The translations under genes were made by a program, and so were the position numbers. The notes under the pieces were generated by a model. It was not told the DNA's origin and did no database searches. It was given only the letters and a program-made list of their open reading frames with translations. Below, piece by piece: positions 25,479 through 33,148 of a stretch of 64,000 nucleotides of DNA (the stretch's first letter is position 1; each line of letters starts with the position of its first letter). This DNA is from Sporosarcina aquimarina (lineage in GTDB: Bacteria; Bacillota; Bacilli; Bacillales_A; Planococcaceae): NCBI RefSeq assembly GCF_023715615.1, contig NZ_JAMBOM010000007.1:62001-126000 (forward strand), read 5' to 3'.

Positions 25479-27596
25479 ATGAAAAAACAAAATTCTAAGT
25501 ACATGAAGATATCAGCCTCTGTTATTTGCACCGCATTATTATTTGCCTGCAGCAATGATTCAGAAAATCCAACTGCCACGAACGAATCTAATGCAACTAC
25601 AGAGAACTTAAACACGGCTGGCAGTCAAGAACTAGCTAGTTTGATTAGCAAGAAGGTAACGTATTCTGATGAAGACTTTTACGAGGAGTGGGATAAGGCA
25701 ACGGCTATTCAGTTGAATGGAAGTGATGCCAGCTTTCAAGGGGATGGTGACGTTGTCATCGACAAAAGTAACATCACCATCAGATCCTCAGGAGTCTATA
25801 CGATAGAAGGAAAGCTGGATGATGGGCAAATCATCGTGGATGCAGAAGACGATGGAATTGTTCGACTCGTTTTGAATGGTGTGGAGATCAATTCTTCCAC
25901 CAGTTCGGCAATCTACGTGAAACAAGCGAAAAAAACCGTTATATCATTAGAAGAAGGAACTGAAAATCAGTTATCCGATGGAACCACATATGTATATGAG
26001 AATTCGGAGGAAGATGAACCGAATGCAGCGTTATTCAGCAAAGATGATCTCACCATTAACGGGAGTGGGAAACTAGTCGTAAATGGCAATTACAACAATG
26101 GAATCACGAGTAAAGACCAATTGAAAATTACTGGAGGAACACTCCAAATTCAATCAGCTGATGATGGATTAATGGGACGTGATCTCCTCGCTGTTAAAGA
26201 GGGTACTATCCGTATTTCCGCAAGTGGTGACGGGATGAAGTCCACGAATGACAAAGATGCTGCCAAAGGGATTATCGCCATTGAAGGAGGAAGCTTTGAT
26301 ATCCAGGCGAAAGAGGACGGCATTCAGGCTGAGACTTCGCTTCTGATTGCAGACGGAGACTTTAAGATTTCATCCGGAGGGGGCAGCCCTGAAAAAATAA
26401 CGAACTCTGAAATGAAACCACCTGCCCCTGGAGAAATGGAGGCAAGTACAACGAAAGCTAGCTCAGATACACCTAGTAGCAAAGGGCTTAAGGCAACTGA
26501 AGAAATCACAATTGGTGGGGGTAGCTTTGCAGTGGATTCATTAGACGATGCGATACACAGCAACAACTCAATCACCATAGCTGGCGGAGATTTAAAATTG
26601 GCTACTGGTGATGATGGAATGCATGCAGATACATCCATTCTCATTAAAGATGGAACTATCGACATCACGAAGAGTAATGAAGGAATAGAAAGTGATACCA
26701 TTACAATTTCAGATGGAAAAATCCACGTAAAAGCTGTGGATGATGGCATAAACATTAGCGGTGGTGACGATAAGACAGCCACGTCTACTGAACAAACAGA
26801 AGCTAAAGAGCATTTGCTTTCGTTAAATGGAGGCTATGTCTATGTCGATGCTGCCGGTGATGGACTCGATTCAAATGGTTCTATCTCCATGACAGGCGGG
26901 ACAGTGCTTGTTAATGGACCAACGAATAATGGCAATGGCGCATTGGATTATGACGAAAACTTTGAAATAAGTGGCGGAGTCCTCATTGCTGCAGGTAGTT
27001 CTGGTATGGCAATGGCTACTTCAGACAACTCCACACAGAACACGATCCTAATGAGTTATCCGGAGACCCAATCTGCAGGAACCATGCTGCATCTAGAAGA
27101 TAGCAAAGGAAATGAGATTGTGACATTTGCACCCGCAAAAGATTATCAATCGGTCGTTATTAGCTCGCCAAAACTAACGAAAGATGCTTCCTATACGCTT
27201 TACTCAGGAGGGACAACATCTAGTAAAGAAAGTGATGGTCTTTTTGAAGATGGTGACTACCAAGACGGCACGAAAGTAGTGGAGTTCACAATCTCCGACA
27301 CCGTTACATGGCTTGATGAATCTGGGATCACCACTGCAAAAAATTCAGGACCTGGTGGAATGGGAGGTCCTGGAGGTATGGGAGCGCCCGAAGGTGGAGA
27401 GCCACATGGAAACGGAAATAAGGAAGAGATGTTTCCCAATTTAGATGAGGAAACGAGTGCAAAAGTAAAAAGTATTATGGACCAACAAAGAGAAGGAACG
27501 ATTACTGAAGAGGAAGCACAAAAACAACTAAAAGAACTTGGGATTGAGATGCCTCCGAGAAGAGATCCGAAGACACAAGATGATCAAAAAAAGTAG
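25479..27596 (+). CDS. Large lipoprotein with DUF4353-type carbohydrate-binding repeats
   Basis: This exported lipoprotein has about 705 residues. A signal sequence ends in the lipobox LFACS, with the lipidated cysteine at about residue 24. Most of the chain (about 80-560) is a run of beta-helix-like repeats with recurring ADDGI/DDGLM/GDGMKS and GGSF/GGTL turns, as in DUF4353 carbohydrate-binding proteins. A Gly/Pro/Met-rich linker follows (about 620-650), then a helical C-terminus rich in E and K. The second ATG was chosen because AAGGAG is 6 bp upstream. Two direct repeats precede its -10. It is probably attached to the outer face of the membrane, controlled by the adjacent two-component system. 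Its ligand is unknown. Confidence 0.83.
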   Translation: MKKQNSKYMKISASVICTALLFACSNDSENPTATNESNATTENLNTAGSQELASLISKKVTYSDEDFYEEWDKATAIQLNGSDASFQGDGDVVIDKSNITIRSSGVYTIEGKLDDGQIIVDAEDDGIVRLVLNGVEINSSTSSAIYVKQAKKTVISLEEGTENQLSDGTTYVYENSEEDEPNAALFSKDDLTINGSGKLVVNGNYNNGITSKDQLKITGGTLQIQSADDGLMGRDLLAVKEGTIRISASGDGMKSTNDKDAAKGIIAIEGGSFDIQAKEDGIQAETSLLIADGDFKISSGGGSPEKITNSEMKPPAPGEMEASTTKASSDTPSSKGLKATEEITIGGGSFAVDSLDDAIHSNNSITIAGGDLKLATGDDGMHADTSILIKDGTIDITKSNEGIESDTITISDGKIHVKAVDDGINISGGDDKTATSTEQTEAKEHLLSLNGGYVYVDAAGDGLDSNGSISMTGGTVLVNGPTNNGNGALDYDENFEISGGVLIAAGSSGMAMATSDNSTQNTILMSYPETQSAGTMLHLEDSKGNEIVTFAPAKDYQSVVISSPKLTKDASYTLYSGGTTSSKESDGLFEDGDYQDGTKVVEFTISDTVTWLDESGITTAKNSGPGGMGGPGGMGAPEGGEPHGNGNKEEMFPNLDEETSAKVKSIMDQQREGTITEEEAQKQLKELGIEMPPRRDPKTQDDQKK

Positions 27597-27667
27597 TAAT
27601 GCGCTTGAATCATGCGCTGAATACAATTCCGCATAAAAAAACACCATGCACAAAGGATAGCATTTAA

Positions 27668-27715
27668 ACTGTAGGTAGCCTCTAGAAATCTTGGGGGTGC
27701 CTACTGTCTTTTTTC
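27668..27715 (+). terminator. Hairpin terminator after the lipoprotein gene
   Basis: ACTGTAGGTAGCC pairs imperfectly with GGTGCCTACTGT and is followed by CTTTTTTC. It is another member of the ACTGTAG hairpin family. Confidence 0.75.
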
Positions 27716-27732
27716 TTTTCAGTTGAATTCAA

Positions 27733-27795
27733 CGTAAAAAGTTGCTTTCCGCTGTGAACTGACGTGTTGCGAAGGGCTTGCTCTCAGTCAGTGCA
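27733..27795. repeat. Decayed fragment of the dispersed repeat family
   Basis: AAAAAGTTGCTTTCCGCTGTGA and GGGCTTGCTCTCAGTCA-like blocks match one end of the 195-bp repeat with many changes; the rest is lost. The remaining bases up to the SDR gene show only its promoter region. Confidence 0.6.
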
Positions 27796-27987
27796 CTATG
27801 CACTTTTCAATTCCGAATTGTGTATGAATCTCGCCGCACATAGCAACACTTTTGATATTTTGATTTAATGCTAAAATATCAAATAATACAGATGATTTTT
27901 TTATTTCATAAGTGAGTTCTGTTTGATTGTGAAATGCAAACTTTGGTGTAAACTAATAGGGAGATTTATTAAAAAGGAGTGTTTTTC

Positions 27988-28761
27988 ATGACAGGAATTA
28001 TGGAAGGTAAAGCAGGATTAGTTACAGCATCAGGTTCAGGAATCGGTAGAGCATCTGCAGTTGCATTGGCAAAAGCAGGAGCAAAGGTAATGATTTCTGA
28101 CGTAAACGTAGAAGCGGGACAAGAAACTGTACAAATCATCAAAGATAACGGCGGCGAAGCAGCCTTTTTCAAATGTGATGTAAGTGATGAAGAACAAGTA
28201 ATCGAACTTGTCAACAAAACGGTTGAAACATTCGGCAAGCTTGACTTTGCACATAACAATGCTGGTATTAACAAAGGTCTTGTACCAATTGGAGAAATGG
28301 ATTCTAAAGACTGGGATATTACACTAAAAGTAAATCTATATGGTACTTTTTACTCCATCAAGCACCAAGTCAATGCAATGTTGAAAACTGGCGGCGGTGC
28401 AATTGTCAATACAGCATCAGGTGCAGGTATTGAAGGTTCACCAAACATGGCGCCATATACGGCTTCTAAACACGCAATCGCTGGTTTAACTAAATCAGTT
28501 GCATTGGAATATGGTCAAAAAGGCATTACGATTAACTCAATTGCTCCAGGTGCTACCATTACTCCTGCAATTGAATATTGGGCAAAAACATCACCAGAAC
28601 AATACGAAGGTGTACTCAAATCACTTCCAGCTGGAAGAATGTCAACAGCAGAAGACCAAGCAAACGCTGTCGTATTCCTTTGTTCAGACCTTGCAAGCTC
28701 AATTAGCGGTGTTACACTTGCGGTTGATGGCGGCTTTACTGCAGGTAAAATGCAACAATAA
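27988..28761 (+). CDS. Short-chain dehydrogenase/reductase
   Basis: This is a 257-residue NAD(P)-dependent oxidoreductase of the classical SDR type. It has the nucleotide-binding motif TASGSGIGRA near the N-terminus, NNAG in the HNNAGINKG segment, a catalytic serine in TASGAGIEG and the YxxxK pair in YTASKHAIAG. The segment IAPGATITP and the ending VDGGFTAG are typical. An upstream in-frame GTG overlaps the ribosome-binding site AAAGGAG, so the ATG 8 bp after it was chosen. Substrate is unknown; glucose dehydrogenase-like and quinone-like activities share this pattern. It is monocistronic, with a strong terminator. Confidence 0.9.
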   Translation: MTGIMEGKAGLVTASGSGIGRASAVALAKAGAKVMISDVNVEAGQETVQIIKDNGGEAAFFKCDVSDEEQVIELVNKTVETFGKLDFAHNNAGINKGLVPIGEMDSKDWDITLKVNLYGTFYSIKHQVNAMLKTGGGAIVNTASGAGIEGSPNMAPYTASKHAIAGLTKSVALEYGQKGITINSIAPGATITPAIEYWAKTSPEQYEGVLKSLPAGRMSTAEDQANAVVFLCSDLASSISGVTLAVDGGFTAGKMQQ

Positions 28762-28792
28762 TTTCTTCAGATTTAAACGGTTTTATATAAAG

Positions 28793-28829
28793 AGTGGACC
28801 AAGCATTATGCTTGGTCCACTCTTTTTTT
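28793..28829 (+). terminator. Rho-independent terminator of the SDR gene
   Basis: A 12-bp perfect stem AGTGGACCAAGC/GCTTGGTCCACT with loop ATTAT is followed by CTTTTTTT. Confidence 0.93.
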
Positions 28830-28911
28830 GCACTTATTAAAAGGAACCTGTTGTGTGAGGATCAATCATAATTGTTTCAGTAAACAAGAAAGATTCTTGC
28901 ACAGTCCCCTT

Positions 28912-29079
28912 TCACTCTACTTGCGCAGAGTCTGTGTCCCTATACTGGCCCGATCCCTGACCATTTGTCTTGGCAATTAACGCGTTCAGTTCATTGTACG
29001 TGAGTCCGGAGTTGGCATTCAGCCGCTTCACTTCCTCAATATCAGTACCAACGATTGTGTACTTTTTATCGGTTTGCAC
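28912..29079 (-). CDS. 55-residue small protein, possibly related to gamma-type small acid-soluble spore proteins
   Basis: Start is GTG with a strong AAAGGAGG site 9 bp upstream. The peptide begins VQTDKKYTIVGTDIEEVKRL, continues NANSGLTYNELNALIAKTNG and ends YRDTDSAQVE. The TDxxEVKxxNxxS motif recalls gamma-type SASP repeats, but it is short and has only a partial second TDxxxV unit. That link is tentative. It follows a 23-residue frame by 16 bp, in an arrangement that looks like a two-gene unit. Codon use and the clean ribosome-binding site support coding. Confidence 0.55.
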   Translation of the reverse strand: MQTDKKYTIVGTDIEEVKRLNANSGLTYNELNALIAKTNGQGSGQYRDTDSAQVE

Positions 29080-29095
29080 TATATTTCGCCTCCTT

Positions 29096-29167
29096 TCAAA
29101 CAGTGTGTACTTCTTTCTGGTTTTTATGAAGGTAGTTTTCGTCGATAGTAGAGAAGAATTCGCACAT
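29096..29167 (-). CDS. 23-residue peptide with strong ribosome-binding site
   Basis: ATG preceded by AAAAGGAG at 10 bp. The peptide is MCEFFSTIDENYLHKNQKEV plus HTV. It ends just before the ribosome-binding site of the 55-residue gene. It may be a leader peptide or a small gene of its own. I do not recognise it. Apart from these two frames, the stretch 28830-29243 holds nothing else that I can support. Confidence 0.4.
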   Translation of the reverse strand: MCEFFSTIDENYLHKNQKEVHTV

Positions 29168-29243
29168 GTTTAAACATCTCCTTTTTATAGGAAGGCTGTA
29201 TCGTTCACTTTAAGTACCCATAGCTCAATAAAGTTTATTCCAG

Positions 29244-29275
29244 AAAAAAAGCACCATCCACAAGGGATAGTGCCT
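29244..29275 (-). terminator. Terminator of the lipoteichoic acid synthase gene
   Basis: On the minus strand GCACTATCC pairs with GGATGGTGC (one G-T wobble), followed by seven T residues, 12 bp after the stop. The loop and right arm are nearly the same as in the tmRNA terminator at 43905-43937. Confidence 0.82.
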
Positions 29276-29286
29276 TTTCATAGCGA

Positions 29287-31239
29287 TTAGTTAGATTTTT
29301 CATCTGCATCTTTGCTGTAATTGTATTGAGATGGATCGACTGGAGTAAATCCTTTTGGTGTATAGAATCTTAATAAGTCACCATTCACGACTTTATCAGA
29401 AAGCTGCAACTTATGATCCACTTCTTTTTTAAGCGCCTTCGCATCCTCTAATCGACTTTCATCCAGTGGTAAACCAGTTTTATTGTCATAAAACTTTTCA
29501 TTAATGGAGTCGATTTCAGGGCTGACAAAATCGCCGTTTCTAAATGGAACAACTTCATTATGCTCATCTGACAATAAATCTGAACCAAATTGAACATAAT
29601 CCTTCGTATCAATTCCTAGTAAGTGTAACAATGTCGGAAGAAGGTCTGTTTGGCCGCCATAAGTATGGTTGGCTTCGCCCTTCATTCCCGGGACATGTAT
29701 GAACAATGGGACTCGTTGTAAATTAGCACCTTCTTGTGGTGTTATTTCTTCTCCCATGACTTGTGCCATCGCCTTATTATGGTTATGCGAAATGCCATAA
29801 TGGTCACCATAAAGAACAATCATCGAATTATCATATAAGCCTTGTTCTTTTAACTGATTGAAGGCTTGTTCAATTGCTTCATCTGTATATCGCGCCGTTT
29901 GGAAATAGTTATCCACACTTGAATCTCCAGTTTCGGCTTTATCGATTGTTACTAAGTCTTGATTCATAGTATATGGAAAGTGGTTTCCGACTGTAATAAA
30001 TTTCGTATAAAAAGGTTGCGGCAACGAACTCAAATAGCTCTTTGATTGTTCGTAGAATGGTTTATCCAACAAACCGTATTCTGCCATGTCTTCTGGAGAA
30101 CTCGTGTCATAATAACTTGCATCATAGAAGTGATCGTATCCAAATGATTTGTAAACTTCATTTCGATTCCAGAAGCTTCCCTTATTACCGTGGAATACAG
30201 CTGATGTATACCCATAATCTTTTAAGATACCTGGAGCTGATTGGTACGTATTTTGTGCTTTTGTAATAAAAGCAGACCCTTGCGGTAAACCGAACAGTGA
30301 ATTCTCCAACATGAATTCCGCATCAGAAGTTTTACCTTGACCTGTTTGGTGGAAGAAATTATCAAAATACAGGGTGTTTTGATCTTTTGATAATGCATTT
30401 AAAAATGGTGTTACTTCTTCCCCATTCAATTTGTAGTCGATAATAAAGTTTTGGAATGATTCTAAATGTAAATAGATAACGTTCATCCCTTTTGCCGCAC
30501 CAAAGTAGTTTGGATTTGGCTCGGCATAGTTAGATTGCGTATAGTTAACCACTTCTGTCGTATCACTGCTATCCGCCAACGCTCTCTGTGAGGATGCTTT
30601 CATCGTTTCTACTGAGTCATAGATCGAATAGTTGTACATGCCTAGATATTTCACAATATAGTTTCTATCAAAGCCGCGAGTCAATAGTTGCGGACGGCTA
30701 GCTTCAGCAAGTCCTAAATTTATGATCGACACAGCTAATGCAACCGTAATAATGGCTACTGGTTTTTTATATCCAATACGAGTTGTTTGTTTTTGTATTT
30801 TTCTCGAGAATCGCAAGTAAAACACGATAAATACATCCACAAAGAACAAGATATCATAAGGTTTGAGCAGCGTAAGAATACTTCCACCTAAATCACCGAA
30901 ATTCTGCGTTTGGAAAATTGTGGGTAATGTAATGAAATCACTAAAGAATCGGTAGTACACAACATTGGCATATAAAAGAATCGACATAAGTGTGTACACG
31001 ATGAGTAGTGATGTATATTTTCTTGTTCCTTTAAATAAAAACGAAATTCCTAGAAAGAGTAATGCTGAACCTAGTGGATTTAATAATAGAAGGAACTGTT
31101 GAAGAGGTCCTTCCACACCTAGTTGAAATTGCGATGTTTGAGTGATATATGTTTTAATCCATAACATCAAAACAGCTAATAGATAGATCCCTAGAAAGTT
31201 GTTCAAAAGATTATCTTTTTTACTGATTAGATTTTTCAA
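29287..31239 (-). CDS. ltaS: Lipoteichoic acid synthase (LtaS type)
   Basis: This 650-residue polytopic membrane enzyme polymerises glycerol-phosphate from phosphatidylglycerol onto the lipoteichoic acid anchor. Five hydrophobic segments occupy about residues 10-180. An extracellular sulfatase-fold domain follows (about 245-590). The nucleophile is T304 in GKTSDAEF, matching T300 of Staphylococcus LtaS. Metal and substrate motifs include LHLESFQNF, HGNKGSFWNR, YGDHYG and TVGNHFPY. A short charged tail ends the protein. It appears monocistronic. Which paralogue type it is (housekeeping or stress) cannot be decided. Confidence 0.92.
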   Translation of the reverse strand: MKNLISKKDNLLNNFLGIYLLAVLMLWIKTYITQTSQFQLGVEGPLQQFLLLLNPLGSALLFLGISFLFKGTRKYTSLLIVYTLMSILLYANVVYYRFFSDFITLPTIFQTQNFGDLGGSILTLLKPYDILFFVDVFIVFYLRFSRKIQKQTTRIGYKKPVAIITVALAVSIINLGLAEASRPQLLTRGFDRNYIVKYLGMYNYSIYDSVETMKASSQRALADSSDTTEVVNYTQSNYAEPNPNYFGAAKGMNVIYLHLESFQNFIIDYKLNGEEVTPFLNALSKDQNTLYFDNFFHQTGQGKTSDAEFMLENSLFGLPQGSAFITKAQNTYQSAPGILKDYGYTSAVFHGNKGSFWNRNEVYKSFGYDHFYDASYYDTSSPEDMAEYGLLDKPFYEQSKSYLSSLPQPFYTKFITVGNHFPYTMNQDLVTIDKAETGDSSVDNYFQTARYTDEAIEQAFNQLKEQGLYDNSMIVLYGDHYGISHNHNKAMAQVMGEEITPQEGANLQRVPLFIHVPGMKGEANHTYGGQTDLLPTLLHLLGIDTKDYVQFGSDLLSDEHNEVVPFRNGDFVSPEIDSINEKFYDNKTGLPLDESRLEDAKALKKEVDHKLQLSDKVVNGDLLRFYTPKGFTPVDPSQYNYSKDADEKSN

Positions 31240-31597
31240 TTTTGCACCTTCCTTTTATTTATTTGAATTTAACTCTTGCTTTATATTTACTTAAATACTT
31301 AGGGTAAAAGTCAGAAAAATGTTACTTTATAACAGCACTTTTCTCGCTGCACATGAATTTTACTCCCCTTTTACACCGCTGTCAATTTTATAAAACACAA
31401 ACCTACACGAGACAAAAGCGTCAAAATTGTTGTTATTTTAATGTATTTTGCGTTACTGACTTCTTCCCAAAAACAAAAGAAAGCAGATCCTAGCCGGATG
31501 GCAGAGATTCACTTTCCTTTTGTTTACTATTTGACGTCATATACCTTTTAAAGGTTGCGGTGACACGAACTAGGGAGATGGTGGGAAAAGAATGAAA

Positions 31598-31644
31598 GGT
31601 ACCTGTACACGAAACAAACATGAATGTTTAAACAAACATAAAAG
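31598..31644. repeat. Partial copy of the GGTACCTGTGCAC palindromic repeat
   Basis: GAAAGGTACCTGTACACGAA, then ACAAACATGAATG, TTTAAACAAACAT. This matches 37407-37456 with a few changes but lacks the right arm. It lies in a 557-bp stretch between ltaS and the next gene that otherwise holds only AT-rich upstream sequence, including a -10-like TATAAT at 31734. Confidence 0.75.
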
Positions 31645-31796
31645 CTTGACTCACAGCGTTCTTGAATCTTAATTTCTACAAAAAACTTAACAATCTATAA
31701 AAGTTATTTCTATGGAATTTGAGTGATTATAGATATAATTAAAGTAGGTTTGTTGGTTGCTGTGTTACAGCCATATGCCTTGGAAAGGGTGTTTTA

Positions 31797-32480
31797 ATGG
31801 ACTTTGAAAAACTAAACATTGAACTATTGCAATATACCGAACTAGAAGATGGAGATGAAAAAGCCACTTCTCTAATGATATTTAATCAATGGCAGCGAGA
31901 AGAAGTTTTCGAGTTCATTTCAGCTACTTTATTTGAAGGTACTGTATTCACGATTGACCAAGAAACAGAAAAGGCGATAACACTAGTTGGTGCAAATCGT
32001 GAAAGATTATTGCTGGTTGATGCTGAAATAGTCGAAGGGGTTTTGGATGGGGTACCGACTGAAGAAACAGAAGAAGATGATGATGATTGTGCAGAAACAA
32101 TGTATATACACGTAAACGCTGACGGAAAATATTTAGTATGTAGCTTTGATGAACCAAACCCATCACTGATACACCCATCATTCAAAAAAGCAATGAAGAT
32201 ATCACCAAATTATATTGCATATGCAAACAAAGGCGATACATTAATTTTTGACGATATGACAATAGAAATTAAAGAGAATCGTAAACATCACTTTACAGAT
32301 GATGCAATGATTGAAAGCTATTTCAATGAAAAACAGTCTGCCGAAGATTCTTTCAAAGAGTGGATAAAATTACTTGATAGCATGGACAGTTCACAACGCA
32401 TACGCTTTCTTGGTATGGTTTACAATGATAGATTCAACGCTGGCAAACCAATAGATGTAGACGATTTAAATAATTACTAA
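31797..32480 (+). CDS. Hypothetical acidic protein
   Basis: I do not recognise this 227-residue protein. It is strongly acidic, with a run of Glu/Asp at about residues 91-100 (EETEEDDDD). It has no signal peptide or membrane segment. The pattern suggests a mixed alpha/beta domain (about 1-85), the acidic linker, then a second domain with a beta-rich part and a helical C-terminus. The gene begins at ATG, with GGAAAGGG about 10 bp upstream. It is the first gene of the AT-rich accessory region and is followed by a strong hairpin. Acidic proteins in such places can be anti-restriction or immunity proteins, but nothing here shows it. Confidence 0.65.
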   Translation: MDFEKLNIELLQYTELEDGDEKATSLMIFNQWQREEVFEFISATLFEGTVFTIDQETEKAITLVGANRERLLLVDAEIVEGVLDGVPTEETEEDDDDCAETMYIHVNADGKYLVCSFDEPNPSLIHPSFKKAMKISPNYIAYANKGDTLIFDDMTIEIKENRKHHFTDDAMIESYFNEKQSAEDSFKEWIKLLDSMDSSQRIRFLGMVYNDRFNAGKPIDVDDLNNY

Positions 32481-32508
32481 AGGAAGCTGAAAAGCTTCTC
32501 AGACTGTA

Positions 32509-32555
32509 GACAAAAGGGATGGAAATCGATTTGATTTCCATCCCTTTTGTCATTT
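32509..32555 (+). terminator. Long perfect hairpin after the acidic protein gene
   Basis: A 19-bp perfect stem (32509-32527 and 32533-32551) with loop GATTT, preceded by AGACTGTA. The sequence after the stem is ATTTTG, a moderate T tract. It belongs to the same family as 23233-23284. Confidence 0.8.
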
Positions 32556-32582
32556 TGTCGTTTTATTTAAGGGAGAAAGCCT

Positions 32583-32645
32583 GCCTGTGCACGATACAAC
32601 TCCAGAACAATTCCGAATAGTTTCTGAATTGTTTGGTGCACAGGC
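32583..32645. repeat. GCCTGTGCAC palindromic repeat, copy A
   Basis: Arms GCCTGTGCAC and GTGCACAGGC form a perfect 10-bp stem around about 43 bp. The left 45 bp are almost identical to copy B at 35188-35250. Confidence 0.85.
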
Positions 32646-32650
32646 ACGAC

Positions 32651-32773
32651 TTTTTAAAAGAAATAGCCAAAGACTTGGGTATATTAACAGTACCAAAACT
32701 AGTAACTAAAGCTAAAACACCCAACGCCAAAGAGAATATAGAGATATCATACCCAATAGGTCAAGGACTGTAA
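32651..32773 (+). pseudogene. Possible 3' remnant of a gene
   Basis: Directly after repeat copy A an open frame reads FLKEIAKDLGILTVPKLVTK and continues for 20 more residues to a TAA. It has coding-like composition but no start or ribosome-binding site, so it looks like the tail of a truncated gene. I do not recognise the family. The following stretch 32774-33148 holds no gene that I can support. Confidence 0.35.
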
Positions 32774-33148
32774 CTTGGCGCTCTTTTTTGTAATGTCTAG
32801 GTATTCTCAATTATACCATCTCCTTGATTGTCAATGCCCAACATTCTATTTAATTGTGTATCGTGCAGATGCCCGATCATGACCTAGTTTTACATACAAG
32901 AATGACGAACAGTAATCACTGATACCTATGGTAAACTGCCAAATCAAAACGAACGAGACAGGAAGCACATGAATAATGGGATATAGTGGTGTAATAAAAG
33001 TCTCCGAGGGGCACCCAATTTCGCTCCAATGGTTTTCAGTGATTTCTTTTTGGGTCAGTCAACTGCAATCTATTTCCGTATTATATGTGCGATGAAAGAA
33101 TTTGCGTGTCATACAGGTCGCCACAGAATAAGTTTCTTACAAAGAATA

